Origin: Burkholderiales bacterium GJ-E10
GTDB taxonomy: Bacteria; Pseudomonadota; Gammaproteobacteria; Burkholderiales; Burkholderiaceae_F
DNA: 64,000 bases
Reading direction: 5' to 3'
NCBI GenBank assembly: GCA_000828975.1
Contig: AP014683.1
Location: 1,879,700 to 1,943,699, forward strand
The notes under the pieces are model-generated. The model saw only the letters and a list, made by a program, of their open reading frames with translations. It had not been told where the DNA came from and did not search any database. Below, in pieces: positions 1 to 10,654 of this stretch (positions are counted from its first letter, which is position 1; each line of letters opens with the position of its first letter). The translations under genes were made by a program, and so were the position numbers.

Positions 1-146
1 TCTTTCGGCCGGTGCAAGCCTGCAAGCCGGGCGAGGTGTGCGCGACTCCACAGGTTCGCACCGCCTACAAGCTGATTTTCTGGATCGTGGCTGCACTGGT
101 CGTGGTCGCGCTTGGTTTCCCCTATGTGTTGCCTTTCTTCTACTGA
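1..146 (+). CDS. merT: MerT mercuric transport protein, 3' end only
   Basis: Only the last 47 codons lie in the window; the reading frame starts at base 3. MerT is the inner-membrane protein that takes Hg(II) from MerP and passes it to cytoplasmic MerA. The fragment has the cysteine pair of the cytoplasmic loop (ACKPGEVC) followed by the final hydrophobic helix (FWIVAALVVVALGFPYVLPFFY), as in Tn21/Tn501-type MerT. merP starts 13 bases after its stop, so the genes form the usual mer operon. merR and the mer promoter would be to the left of the window. Confidence 0.9.
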   Translation, partial: FRPVQACKPGEVCATPQVRTAYKLIFWIVAALVVVALGFPYVLPFFY

Positions 147-159
147 ACAGGAGTTAGCC

Positions 160-435
160 ATGAAGAACTTGCTTGCCGCCGTCGCCCTGGCCGCCGTCGT
201 GGCCCCCGCGTGGGCCGCCACGCAAACCGTCACGCTGTCCGTTCCCGGCATGACCTGCGCCGCCTGTCCGATCACCGTCAAGAAGGCGCTCTCAAAAGTC
301 GAGGGCGTCAGCCACGTGGACGTAACCTTCGAGAAGCGCCAAGCGGTCGTGACCTTCGACGACGCCAAGACCAGCGTTCAAAAGCTGACCCAGGCGACCG
401 AAGACGCGGGCTACCCGTCCAGCGTCAAGCGCTGA
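160..435 (+). CDS. merP: MerP periplasmic mercuric ion binding protein
   Basis: This 91-residue protein is the periplasmic Hg(II) carrier that hands mercury to MerT. A signal peptide covers residues 1-19 (MKNLLAAVALAAVVAPAWA). The mature part is one heavy-metal-associated domain with the GMTCAAC motif; Cys33 and Cys36 bind the metal. A longer in-frame start at 112 would extend into merT and destroy the signal peptide; the ATG at 160 follows AGGAG with good spacing, so I use it. Length and sequence match the family. It is intact although merA downstream is broken. Confidence 0.95.
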   Translation: MKNLLAAVALAAVVAPAWAATQTVTLSVPGMTCAACPITVKKALSKVEGVSHVDVTFEKRQAVVTFDDAKTSVQKLTQATEDAGYPSSVKR

Positions 436-450
436 ATGTGTACTGGCGCT

Positions 451-2589
<2,139 letters not shown>

Positions 2590-2632
2590 GTGCCCCGCGA
2601 TCAATGTCGAGTCTCGGAAGCCCAGCAGGATC

Positions 2633-3562
2633 TCAGCGAACCGGCAACTGACCGTTCGACACGAACTGATCAAAGCTGTCGAAGCTCTCGCCATCCTGCC
2701 ACGACCGATCCCATGCGCGCGGCTCGGCGCTTTCGAGTAGGAGCAGCGTGAGGACACGATCACGCGCGCCGAAGCTGTGCTTGAACTCGCGCAGCTTCAT
2801 GTGCTGCGCCTCCTCCGGGCACCAGATCGCGGCGGACATCTCGGTGCCATCCCATTCCTGTTCGACGCTGGCGTCGGCAGCCAACGTGCCCGGCAGTGGC
2901 TCTGCCGGATCGCCATTGCGCCGGATGCGCGCCCGCGTCTTGACGGCGCTGCTGCTACGCCATTCGTACTTCACGTAGCCGTTGTCCCAATAGACGAGGA
3001 TCGCGCGCTGCGTGGTGAATTTGATGAAGCGGATACACAGCGCCTCGAACGACACCTGAAACCGCTTGGCGATGGCGCTGAGGACATGCAGGTCGATGCG
3101 CTGGTTCGAAATCCAGTCACGCAGCAGATCGCCGGGCATCAGCAGGTTGCTGGCGAAGTCGTCGGCTTCGCGTTCTATGACGCGGATGGTGTCGACGCCG
3201 GAGTAGACGCTTTCCTTGTCGCAGTTGAAGCTCTGCTGCTGGCCGCGATGGAGGATGAAGTGGCCCAGCTCATGGGCGATGGTGAAGCGTCGACGTTCAG
3301 GGCTGGCCTTGCCGCTGTAGAAGATCCCCCACTCGGCCGCATCCTTCGGGTTGCGCACCAGCATGCCCTCGCAGCTGTCGACGTCGAGCGCCATCGGTGC
3401 CTTGATCTCCCGAACGCCCGTGCCGTAGGGCGTGCTCGGCAACATCTGCCGGACGATCTCCAGGTCGACCGCCTCGGGTACATCCGCGCCGTACCACGCC
3501 CGCAGCCACTTGTGGGCGGTGTTGGCGGCGATCGTGCCGTTGAGGACCCGCGCGGCGCTCAT
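2633..3562 (-). CDS. ImmA/IrrE-family metalloprotease
   Basis: This is a 309-residue protein with a zinc-peptidase signature, FTIAHELGHFILH (HELGH at 97-101), followed by EREADDFASNLLMP (about 131-143), which supplies the third metal ligand and the family-specific helix. ImmA/IrrE proteases cleave a partner repressor to switch on stress, phage or element genes. The start ATG overlaps the stop of the upstream XRE regulator by four bases (ATGA), so the two are translated together. The C-terminal about 130 residues carry no motif I recognise and may sense a signal. Placement next to a mer fragment and before a tRNA suggests accessory DNA. Confidence 0.8.
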   Translation of the reverse strand: MSAARVLNGTIAANTAHKWLRAWYGADVPEAVDLEIVRQMLPSTPYGTGVREIKAPMALDVDSCEGMLVRNPKDAAEWGIFYSGKASPERRRFTIAHELGHFILHRGQQQSFNCDKESVYSGVDTIRVIEREADDFASNLLMPGDLLRDWISNQRIDLHVLSAIAKRFQVSFEALCIRFIKFTTQRAILVYWDNGYVKYEWRSSSAVKTRARIRRNGDPAEPLPGTLAADASVEQEWDGTEMSAAIWCPEEAQHMKLREFKHSFGARDRVLTLLLLESAEPRAWDRSWQDGESFDSFDQFVSNGQLPVR

Positions 3563-3906
3563 CCTTTAGGCTCCGGCAGATCCTTGTCGGGGAAGATGAT
3601 CTTCAGCGCTTGCCGGACGCGGATTTTTTCATCTTCCGTCATGCCCGCATACGTGCGAAAGAAGGCCACGTCCGCTGGGCTGGCCTCGGGCACCTGGGAC
3701 ATGGGTTCACCCATGACGTCCTCCATCGTCACGCCCAGCACCTTGGCCAGCGCCTGCACGCGCTCGGCGGACGGGCGCTGCCCCTCCCTCATTTCCAGTT
3801 CCCAGATGTAAGCCTTGGTGCAGCCGACCGCGTCGGCGACCTGTTGCAGGGTCAACTTCTTCGCCTCGCGCAAGCGCCGCAGGCGTACTCCAAACGCCGA
3901 AGCCAT
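3559..3906 (-). CDS. XRE-family helix-turn-helix regulator
   Basis: A 115-residue protein with an N-terminal Cro/CI-type helix-turn-helix (about residues 8-62: RLRRLREAKKLTLQQVADAV followed by GCTKAYIWELE). Such proteins are usually repressors and are the typical substrates of ImmA/IrrE proteases, which is the gene it is coupled to. I choose the ATG at 3906 because AGGAG lies seven bases upstream; a longer frame to 3966 would run through the control region. An 11-base inverted repeat brackets the intergenic promoter region just upstream, suggesting autoregulation. Confidence 0.8.
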   Translation of the reverse strand: MASAFGVRLRRLREAKKLTLQQVADAVGCTKAYIWELEMREGQRPSAERVQALAKVLGVTMEDVMGEPMSQVPEASPADVAFFRTYAGMTEDEKIRVRQALKIIFPDKDLPEPKG

Positions 3907-3921
3907 GGCGATGCTCCTGTA

Positions 3922-3996
3922 GTCAATCAATAAGAACGAGACCCGCAGTATAGCCGTGAGATACATAAAAGGTCTAGATATGCCCTATTGATTGAC
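3922..3996. promoter_or_regulatory. Inverted repeat flanking the XRE promoter region
   Basis: GTCAATCAATA at 3922-3932 is repeated exactly in inverse as TATTGATTGAC at 3986-3996, separated by 53 AT-rich bases. The left arm is 15 bases upstream of the XRE start codon, and the right arm lies on the side of the divergent gene at 4141. The layout suits a repressor that binds both arms, possibly by looping, and controls both directions. The repeat is seen directly; its role as operator is inferred. Confidence 0.6.
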
Positions 3997-4140
3997 AAGC
4001 GGAAATCCGAGGTTCAGAATTGCGGCGGTATCTCTTTGCTTTACTTATGTGAGATTCGTGTTCAGTAACTCTGTCGCTGGCCCGTGCAGCCCGAACATCG
4101 GTCGCAGACCTCCGACGCCGATCCAGAAAGGACGAACAAG

Positions 4141-5376
4141 ATGAAGAAAACCTTCGTCGACGTGATGCTCGAGCTGCCGGTGGATGCCACGCTGCGCGAG
4201 TTCCTGACCTCGCATGGCCTGCCGGTGCCCAACGGGTTCGCGTGGGACGACACGCCGGAAACCAGCCAGTTTTTGGTGGAGGCGGTCAAGGTGTGGCCTG
4301 ACACTGACGCCCGCGACCGGATGACTGCCAACCTCAATGCCGGTGTCCAGTTGGGCGACGCGGCGGGCAAGCAGGCGATGTTCGAGGCCGTGGTGGCGGA
4401 CGGTGCCGCACTGGCAGGCCTGACGCTGTGCCGCAGCGACATCCATCGCTCGTTCTGGCTCTACGTCCACCATCCGGCGTTGTTTGAGCGCGCCCACGAC
4501 TTCAGCTTCTGGGAGCACCACGGGCCGCAGACCCAGCAATACGATCTGGGCCTGAAGCGCCAGCCGAACGGTTCGGACACCAACCTAGCCGCGCTGCGCC
4601 ACGCCATCTCGGCCTTCTACAAGCGCGAGATGCAGTGCGGCGACAGCAGCGTGGCGCACTTGGTCGAGCGCAGCCCCGGCGTGTTCCTGCTGACCGTCCA
4701 CGTCAAGGACTTGGCCATGCTGCGGCTGGAGTTCGAGGGTTCGACGCTGAAGCGTCGCGTCGGCAATCCCAACATCCACATGGTGCTGGAATACGCCCAA
4801 TCCACCGGCGTGGTGCGCACGCTGGTACGGGGCGGCCAGAAATACCAACAGATGCTGGTCGAGGCCTTCGCCGAGCATGTGCTGGGCGTCAAGGCAAGCG
4901 CGCAGAAGATCAAAGCGCCGTGTCTGGATCTGTCCACCTTGCGTACGGGTTTCGATGTGCCAGAGGTATTCGAGGACGGGTTCTCGCTGGTGCAACTCAA
5001 GTCGCTCACCCTGCTGAGCCCGGACGGCGACCTGAAAATCGAATGCACGGCGATGCAATCCAGCCAGCAGCGCTCGGTGCACGATCTGCTGCAGGAAAAG
5101 CTGCCCGAGCCGCTGGAAGGCCGGTGGGCTGTGACGGCGGCGCAGGTCAATCTCTACTATCCGCCCGAGCCGGGCCGCACGCGTGCCCGGGTGGTCACCA
5201 TCGAAGTGACAAGCAAGGGGCGGCTCAATCTGCACAAGTTCGACGCCAAGCTGCAAGCGCAGCTGGAAGGCTATCTGGTCGCGGTGGGTATCCTGCAGAA
5301 GGGCCAGACCCTGAGCGCGCAGGAGATTCCGCCAGAGGCGGACCCGGTCGACTCCTCCTCGGCGTTCGAGGACTGA
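4141..5376 (+). CDS. Unrecognised 411-residue protein, divergent from XRE/ImmA
   Basis: I do not recognise this family. The product is soluble, with no signal peptide or membrane segment. It starts MKKTFVDVMLELPVDATLRE. The ATG at 4141 is preceded by AAAGGA nine bases upstream; the earlier in-frame start at 4084 has no such site. The middle (about 140-290) alternates short strands and helices; the C-terminal third contains a beta-rich stretch (VNLYYPPEPGRTRARVVTIE) and an acidic tail. It lies four bases before the zinc-ribbon gene at 5380, so the two form an operon divergent from the regulator/protease pair. GC content resembles the neighbours. Function unknown. Confidence 0.7.
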   Translation: MKKTFVDVMLELPVDATLREFLTSHGLPVPNGFAWDDTPETSQFLVEAVKVWPDTDARDRMTANLNAGVQLGDAAGKQAMFEAVVADGAALAGLTLCRSDIHRSFWLYVHHPALFERAHDFSFWEHHGPQTQQYDLGLKRQPNGSDTNLAALRHAISAFYKREMQCGDSSVAHLVERSPGVFLLTVHVKDLAMLRLEFEGSTLKRRVGNPNIHMVLEYAQSTGVVRTLVRGGQKYQQMLVEAFAEHVLGVKASAQKIKAPCLDLSTLRTGFDVPEVFEDGFSLVQLKSLTLLSPDGDLKIECTAMQSSQQRSVHDLLQEKLPEPLEGRWAVTAAQVNLYYPPEPGRTRARVVTIEVTSKGRLNLHKFDAKLQAQLEGYLVAVGILQKGQTLSAQEIPPEADPVDSSSAFED

Positions 5377-5379
5377 TCG

Positions 5380-6333
5380 ATGGCGACGCATGATGCCTGG
5401 ACCTTGGTCTGCCGCCTGTTCGCAGGCGGCACGCCCATGCTGCGCGCCACGCTGTCGCCGCCTGAGGCCGCCGCACTGTCCGCTCTCGGCAAGGCGGTCA
5501 AGCCGACGGTCGTCGATCAGTCGTTCGTCCTCTGTCCTCACTGTCAGCAGCATCGGGCACAGGTCTGGGGCGATGGTCGCGGCGGGCGCATGTGCCGTTG
5601 CCCGGACTGCGGGCCAGTGGCCGTCGAAGCGAGCGATGGCGCGGCGTTGGCCTTGGACGAGGAATGGTTGCGCCTGAAGCTGCGCCTCGCGCTCGGCATC
5701 GAGAGCCGTGACGGCATCGATGATCTGGGCGACGGTGTGTGGCGACTTGGTGATGCCCGCCGCTCGCCCGTGGTGCTGGCCCGCGATGTGACGCGCGTGC
5801 TGCAAGAACCCGCGTTGCTGGATCGGGTGCGCGTGGCGGGCGGCGACATCCGGGTGATCACGCCCAGGCCACGCACGACGCGCGGATCGCCTTTCGGCAC
5901 GGGCGTGGAATGGCTGGCGCTGGAGGAGCGTTTCACGTTTTACGGCGGCGGGATCGCGCTTGTCGGCACACCATCAGCGTCCGCCCAACCGACGGTCGCC
6001 GATCCAGCCAAGCCGGTGAATGGGCCGTTCTCGGCCGACTTCAAGTGGGCGACGTTGCCGGACATCAGCATCACACCGATCCGATTCACCGACGGTCAGG
6101 CCAAGGTGTTCGAGGCGCTATGGTCGTTCAAGGGCGAGGCCACGACAGCGGACCGGATCATGCAGCGCGCAGGCCTGGACAGTGCGAAACCGAGCGACCT
6201 GTTCAAGATCAAGTCGAAGGACAAAGGCAAGCCGGAACCTGCGGCGCAGCACGCCGCCTACGGTGCGCTCGTGGTCACCCAGCAACGCGCAGGCTTGTAT
6301 TCGATGCCCTGCGCGGCGGGCGCGTTGGCGTGA
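5380..6333 (+). CDS. Unrecognised protein with zinc ribbon and C-terminal helical domain
   Basis: The 317-residue product has a likely zinc ribbon near residues 52-80: CPHC, then CRCPDC about 25 residues later. The central part (about 95-200) has no motif I know. The C-terminal about 85 residues (from FTDGQAKVFEALWSF through AGLDSAKPSDLFKI) look like a winged-helix DNA-binding fold, ending in a predicted wing with YGALVVTQQRAGLYSM. It follows the 411-residue gene by three bases and is surely co-transcribed. A nucleic-acid-binding role is inferred only from these folds. It is the last gene before tRNA-Ala. Confidence 0.65.
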   Translation: MATHDAWTLVCRLFAGGTPMLRATLSPPEAAALSALGKAVKPTVVDQSFVLCPHCQQHRAQVWGDGRGGRMCRCPDCGPVAVEASDGAALALDEEWLRLKLRLALGIESRDGIDDLGDGVWRLGDARRSPVVLARDVTRVLQEPALLDRVRVAGGDIRVITPRPRTTRGSPFGTGVEWLALEERFTFYGGGIALVGTPSASAQPTVADPAKPVNGPFSADFKWATLPDISITPIRFTDGQAKVFEALWSFKGEATTADRIMQRAGLDSAKPSDLFKIKSKDKGKPEPAAQHAAYGALVVTQQRAGLYSMPCAAGALA

Positions 6334-6564
6334 TGGATTGCTGCTCCAAGTTCGCTGGACAACCGATAGCAATGGCACGCGCGCAAGTTGCAGGCACAAA
6401 AGGCCGCGTGCGTGTGCCACGGCGAAGAAGTTGGCGCAGGTTTCGAGAGAAGATAGGGCGGAACAGGGGCGAACCGGGCACGTCACGTGCCGCTGTCCGC
6501 CGACCGTCGGCACACGCAGAATGGACCGGAACCCCGCGTGGTGTTGCGAAATGCGCAATTGAAA
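6334..6564. other. Gene-free stretch between accessory genes and tRNA-Ala
   Basis: No convincing gene was found in these 231 bases. It lies on the 3' side of the minus-strand tRNA, where an integrated element would end. I see no integrase and no second copy of the tRNA end here. It may hold the junction between acquired and core DNA. Confidence 0.4.
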
Positions 6565-6590
6565 ACGCCCAACCGAGAGGGGTTGGGCGT
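6565..6590 (-). terminator. Rho-independent terminator after tRNA-Ala
   Basis: Read on the minus strand, ACGCCCAACC and GGTTGGGCGT form a perfect 10-base-pair stem with a six-base loop, followed directly by TTTT. It lies just 3' of the tRNA, as expected for its transcription stop. Read on the plus strand the stem is followed by CTAATTTT, so it might also stop the operon ending at 6333. Confidence 0.75.
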
Positions 6591-6597
6591 CTAATTT

Positions 6598-6673
<76 letters not shown>

Positions 6674-6809
6674 GAAAGAGGCGGAATTCTACGCGATCGG
6701 GAAAATCCCTGCAAGGCGCCCGCCGCGACCATCGCGGGCACCACGCGTGCACCCGCTTCGGCTACGATCCGCGCCAGACGCATTTCCATTCATCGACACG
6801 GAATTCCTC

Positions 6810-7574
6810 ATGTCCATCCTACGCCCTTCCGTCCGGCTTCCCGCCGCCGCGGCGCGATCCGCCGCGCTCGGATCCCTGCTCGCCGGCATCGCCGCCACAT
6901 CCTCCGCGGCGAGCTTCGACGTCAACACGCTGCAGAACCTCAACCAGGGGCAGTTCGTCGATCTCGCGCACGACATGGGCGCGGCGTTTTCCTACAAGCC
7001 GTACGAGCCGGCGGATCCGCTGGGCATCACGGGCTTCGACATCGGCGTCGCGGTGACCGGAACGCACATGGCCAACACCGGCGCGATCCAGCCGGCGATC
7101 ACCGGCAGTTCGGTGTACGGCACGATGCCGGCGCCTTCGGTGCGGCTGTCCAAGGGCCTGCCCGACAACGTCGACCTGGGCGTGATGTACTCGCAGGTAC
7201 CCTCCTCGCAGGTGCGCCTCTACGGCGGGGCGCTGAAATGGGCGGTCCTCCCCGGCGGCGTCGACATGCCGGCAGTGGCGCTGCGAGGCGCGGTGACCCG
7301 TATCGACGGGATGAGCCAGCTCGGCATGGAAACCGTGAGCGCGGACATCTCGATCTCCAAGGGGTTTCTCTTCGCCACCCCCTATTGCGGCGTCGGCGAG
7401 GTCTGGAGCCGGGTCGCGCCGTCGTCGGTCACCAACCTGACCCAGGTGAACTTCACCCAGCCCAAGGTGTTTGCCGGGGTCGACATGAACCTGGGGATCG
7501 CCGACGTCGTCGTCGAAGGCGATTCAACCGGCGGAATCTACAGCTACGGCGTCAAGGTCGGCTACCGCTTCTAG
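6810..7574 (+). CDS. Putative outer-membrane beta-barrel protein
   Basis: The 254-residue product starts with a signal peptide (MSILRPSVRLPAAAARSAAL..., cleavage near TSSAAS) and ends in the aromatic signature VKVGYRF typical of outer-membrane barrel proteins recognised by BamA. The body shows repeated alternating strands (SVRLSKGLPDNVDLGVMYS, VRLYGGALKWAVL, FLFATPYCGVGEVWS). I chose the ATG at 6810 because it opens the signal peptide; the in-frame ATG at 6747 would put 21 polar residues before it. No specific function is evident. It converges on, and its stop overlaps, the RND pump gene, so any link to that pump is unproven. Confidence 0.7.
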   Translation: MSILRPSVRLPAAAARSAALGSLLAGIAATSSAASFDVNTLQNLNQGQFVDLAHDMGAAFSYKPYEPADPLGITGFDIGVAVTGTHMANTGAIQPAITGSSVYGTMPAPSVRLSKGLPDNVDLGVMYSQVPSSQVRLYGGALKWAVLPGGVDMPAVALRGAVTRIDGMSQLGMETVSADISISKGFLFATPYCGVGEVWSRVAPSSVTNLTQVNFTQPKVFAGVDMNLGIADVVVEGDSTGGIYSYGVKVGYRF

Positions 7575-10500
7575 GAACGGCCGGCGGCGGATCGCGGCTG
7601 CATCCGGTCGAACAGCACCGGCATGACCAGCAGGGTCACCGGAAGCTGCACGAGGAGCCCCGAGACGATGGCGACGGCGAGCGGCTGCTGCATCGCCGAC
7701 CCCTGACCGATGGCGAACGCCAGGGGTAGCAGGGTCAGGATGGCCGCCGCGGTGGTCATCGCGATCGGGCGCATGCGGTTCTTGCCGGCCTGAACCAGCG
7801 CCTGCCGCCGGACCGTTGCGTCGGCCAATCCGGGACCGTCCAGTGCCGTCCCTGCGAGCCCCTGGAACTCCGAAAAGTAGAAGATCGCCACTTCGGTGGC
7901 GATGCCGACGATCATGGTCATGCCCATGAGCGCCGAGATGTTGAGCTCGAGGCCGGCCGTCCACAGGCCGACGAACACGGCGGAAATGCAAAGCAGCGGC
8001 GTGGCCAGGATGGCGAACGCGATGCGGAAGCGTTCGTAGAGAAAGAGCAGCAGCAGGAACACGAGCGCCACGGCGGCACCCAGCACGATCATCAGGCCGC
8101 GGAACGCGATCTGCTGCTGCTGATACATCCCCCCCATCTCGTACACCACCCCGGCGGGCAGCGCCCCGGGCGCGTCGAGTGCGCGCTGTACCGCCGCCGC
8201 CGCCGATCCCATGTCGCGGCCCTCCAGGCGCGCGGTCACGGCCACCATGCGCCGCAGGTTTTCGCGATCGATCTGCGGTTGACCCTGGACCGCGACGAAC
8301 CGGGCCACGCGCCGCAGCGGAAACAGGTGTCCGTCCGGGGCGCGCAGCAGCAGATCGGCCAGTTTGGCATCGGTGTCGCGCAACTTCGCCGACGTCCAGA
8401 GCCGCAGGCCGACCATCTTCGGCGGGCGTTCGATCTGGGTCACCACGGTGCCCTGGACCTGGGCCGCGACGGCGCGCGTCACGCTGTCCGGATCCATCCC
8501 TTCCCGTGCCGCCCGATGACGGTCGACGTGGATCTCGATCGCATCGCCGGCCGGGTTGATCCCGTCCTTGATCTCGACGACGCCGGGAATCCGGCCGAGC
8601 AGCGCGGCCGCCGCATGTGCCGCCGCGAACAGCTTCGCCGGTTCGTCGGAGAAGATCTTGACTTCGATCGGCTGGGGCACCGCGGTGAGATCGCCGATCA
8701 TGTCCTCCATGAGCTGCGCGGTCTCGATCTCCAGGCCGGGAACCTGCGCTTCGATGCGGCGACGGATCTCCTCCATCACCACGTCGATCGGCGCGCGCGG
8801 GCCGGATTTGAGGCGCACGAACAGATCGCCCTCGTTGGCCTCCGTCACGTCGCCGCCGAGTTGGGCGCCGGTGCGCCGCGAATACGACGCGACATTCGGA
8901 TCGGACGAGATGATCGCCTCGAGCTGCCGCAGCAACCGGTCGGTCTCGGTGAGTGAGGTTCCTGGCTTGCTGCGATAGTCGAGCGTGAAGCCGCCCTCGT
9001 CCATCGCCGGCATGAAGCCGCTGCCGATCGCGTGGTACGCCAGCCAGCCGCCCAGCAGCAACGGCGCGATCCCCGCCAGCAGCCACAGCGGGCGCGCGAA
9101 CAATGCGGTCAGCAACGCCTCGTATCGGCGATGGAACCAGGCGATCAGGCGGCCTTCCCGCTCCGCCGACTCGGCGTCGGCCTCCGTCAACCAGCGATCC
9201 GCCAGGATCGGCACGGCAAGCCATGTGATGCAGAACGACAGCAACAGGCCCGAGGCCATCGTCGCCGACAGCGCCTTGAAGAACGCCCCCGTGACGCCGC
9301 TGAGGAAGGCCAGCGGCACGAAGATCACCAAGGTCGCGGCGCTGGAACCCGCCAGCGGCCGGAGGAACTCCTGCGCCGCTCCCATGACCCGCTCCTGATG
9401 TGGCAGATCGCTCTCGCGCTGGCGGCGCATGATGTGTTCGACCATGACGATCGCATCGTCGACGATCAGGCCCACCGCCGCCGCCATGCCGCCCAGCGTC
9501 ATGATGTTGAAGCTCATGCCCAGGAGCTGCAGCAGCACCACCGTGGCCGCCAGCGCGGCCGGCACGACGAGGAGCGCGATCACCATCACCTTGGCGTTGC
9601 GCAGGAAAAGCCACAGAACCGCGGCTGCCAGCACGACGCCGATGAGGATGGCGTCGCGCACGCTGGTGGCCGAGGCGACGACCAATCGGCTCTGGTCGTA
9701 CCAGTTCGTGATCCGCACGCCGGGCGGCAGCGTCGACCGGAATGCCGCGAGGCGCGCCCGCACGTCCGCGGCGATTTGTACGCTGTTGCCGTCGGGCTGT
9801 TGATAGATCGAAAAGAGCACGGCGTCGTGACCGTCGGCGGTCACCCGCTGCCACATCGGCGCCACGCCCAAACGCACCCGCGCGATGTCCTTCACGCGCA
9901 CCACGCCGCGCGCGTCCGAACGCAGCACCGTGTCGCCGATCTGCGCCAGCCGGCGGAACCGGTCGTCGCTGACCACCAGATAGAGCTTGTAGTGATCTTC
10001 CAGGCGCCCGACCGCCGCGAGGACGTTGGCGGCGGAAAGCGCCCGCGCCACGTCGCCCATCGACAGGCCGACCGCCTGCAAGCGCGCCGGATCCGCGATC
10101 ACCTGATATTCCGCGACCGCCCCGCCCTGCACCCGGACTCGCGCCACGCCGTCGATGCCAAGCAGCAACGGCCGGATCTCGTATTCCGCAATGTCGCGCA
10201 GCCGGGCGAGCGAGACCGTATCCGAAACCAGGCTGTAGGCGATGATCGGATAGACCGTCGGCGTCATGCGATGGGTCTCGAGGGTCGTTCCCGCAGGCAG
10301 CACCGGCAGGATCTGCGCTACTGCCGCATTGACCTGCAGCGCCGCCGCCGGCATGTCCGTGCCCCAGGCAAAGCGCGCCTCGACGTCGGCGCTACCCCGG
10401 CTCGTCGTCGAACGAACGTCCTGTACGCCCGGAACGCCCCGGATCGCCGCCTCCACCGGCGTGGTCACCTGCAGCGCCATCTGTTCGGCGGGCCGATCTC

Positions 10501-10654
10501 CGGCGTCGAGGTGCACGACCACGCGCGGGAAATCCACCGCCGGGAACATCGAGACCGGCAAGTGGAATGCCGCCGTCAACCCTCCGATGGAGATCAGCGA
10601 CAGCAGGAACAGGATGGAACGGCGATGCGACTGAATCCAGGCCATCGCCGTCAT
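7571..10654 (-). CDS. RND-family efflux permease, inner-membrane subunit
   Basis: A 1027-residue proton-driven exporter of the AcrB/CzcA superfamily. It has the N-terminal helix followed by the first periplasmic domain (PVSMFPAVDFPRVVVH), the membrane proton-relay pair in GLIVDDAIVMVEH, the second large periplasmic domain, and the final six helices. The start ATG overlaps the stop of the periplasmic adaptor gene (ATGA), so adaptor and pump are co-translated. The frame continues open upstream to 11647 but that part is out of frame with the adaptor and is not coding. No outer-membrane channel gene is adjacent; a shared TolC-like channel is likely. Substrate cannot be read from sequence; a metal or organic export role are both possible. 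Confidence 0.9.
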   Translation of the reverse strand: MTAMAWIQSHRRSILFLLSLISIGGLTAAFHLPVSMFPAVDFPRVVVHLDAGDRPAEQMALQVTTPVEAAIRGVPGVQDVRSTTSRGSADVEARFAWGTDMPAAALQVNAAVAQILPVLPAGTTLETHRMTPTVYPIIAYSLVSDTVSLARLRDIAEYEIRPLLLGIDGVARVRVQGGAVAEYQVIADPARLQAVGLSMGDVARALSAANVLAAVGRLEDHYKLYLVVSDDRFRRLAQIGDTVLRSDARGVVRVKDIARVRLGVAPMWQRVTADGHDAVLFSIYQQPDGNSVQIAADVRARLAAFRSTLPPGVRITNWYDQSRLVVASATSVRDAILIGVVLAAAVLWLFLRNAKVMVIALLVVPAALAATVVLLQLLGMSFNIMTLGGMAAAVGLIVDDAIVMVEHIMRRQRESDLPHQERVMGAAQEFLRPLAGSSAATLVIFVPLAFLSGVTGAFFKALSATMASGLLLSFCITWLAVPILADRWLTEADAESAEREGRLIAWFHRRYEALLTALFARPLWLLAGIAPLLLGGWLAYHAIGSGFMPAMDEGGFTLDYRSKPGTSLTETDRLLRQLEAIISSDPNVASYSRRTGAQLGGDVTEANEGDLFVRLKSGPRAPIDVVMEEIRRRIEAQVPGLEIETAQLMEDMIGDLTAVPQPIEVKIFSDEPAKLFAAAHAAAALLGRIPGVVEIKDGINPAGDAIEIHVDRHRAAREGMDPDSVTRAVAAQVQGTVVTQIERPPKMVGLRLWTSAKLRDTDAKLADLLLRAPDGHLFPLRRVARFVAVQGQPQIDRENLRRMVAVTARLEGRDMGSAAAAVQRALDAPGALPAGVVYEMGGMYQQQQIAFRGLMIVLGAAVALVFLLLLFLYERFRIAFAILATPLLCISAVFVGLWTAGLELNISALMGMTMIVGIATEVAIFYFSEFQGLAGTALDGPGLADATVRRQALVQAGKNRMRPIAMTTAAAILTLLPLAFAIGQGSAMQQPLAVAIVSGLLVQLPVTLLVMPVLFDRMQPRSAAGRS

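Noticed and set aside
2777..3811. A plus-strand gene of 344 residues opposite the protease and XRE genes
   Set aside because: It is the complement of two well-supported minus-strand genes and has no domain or ribosome site.
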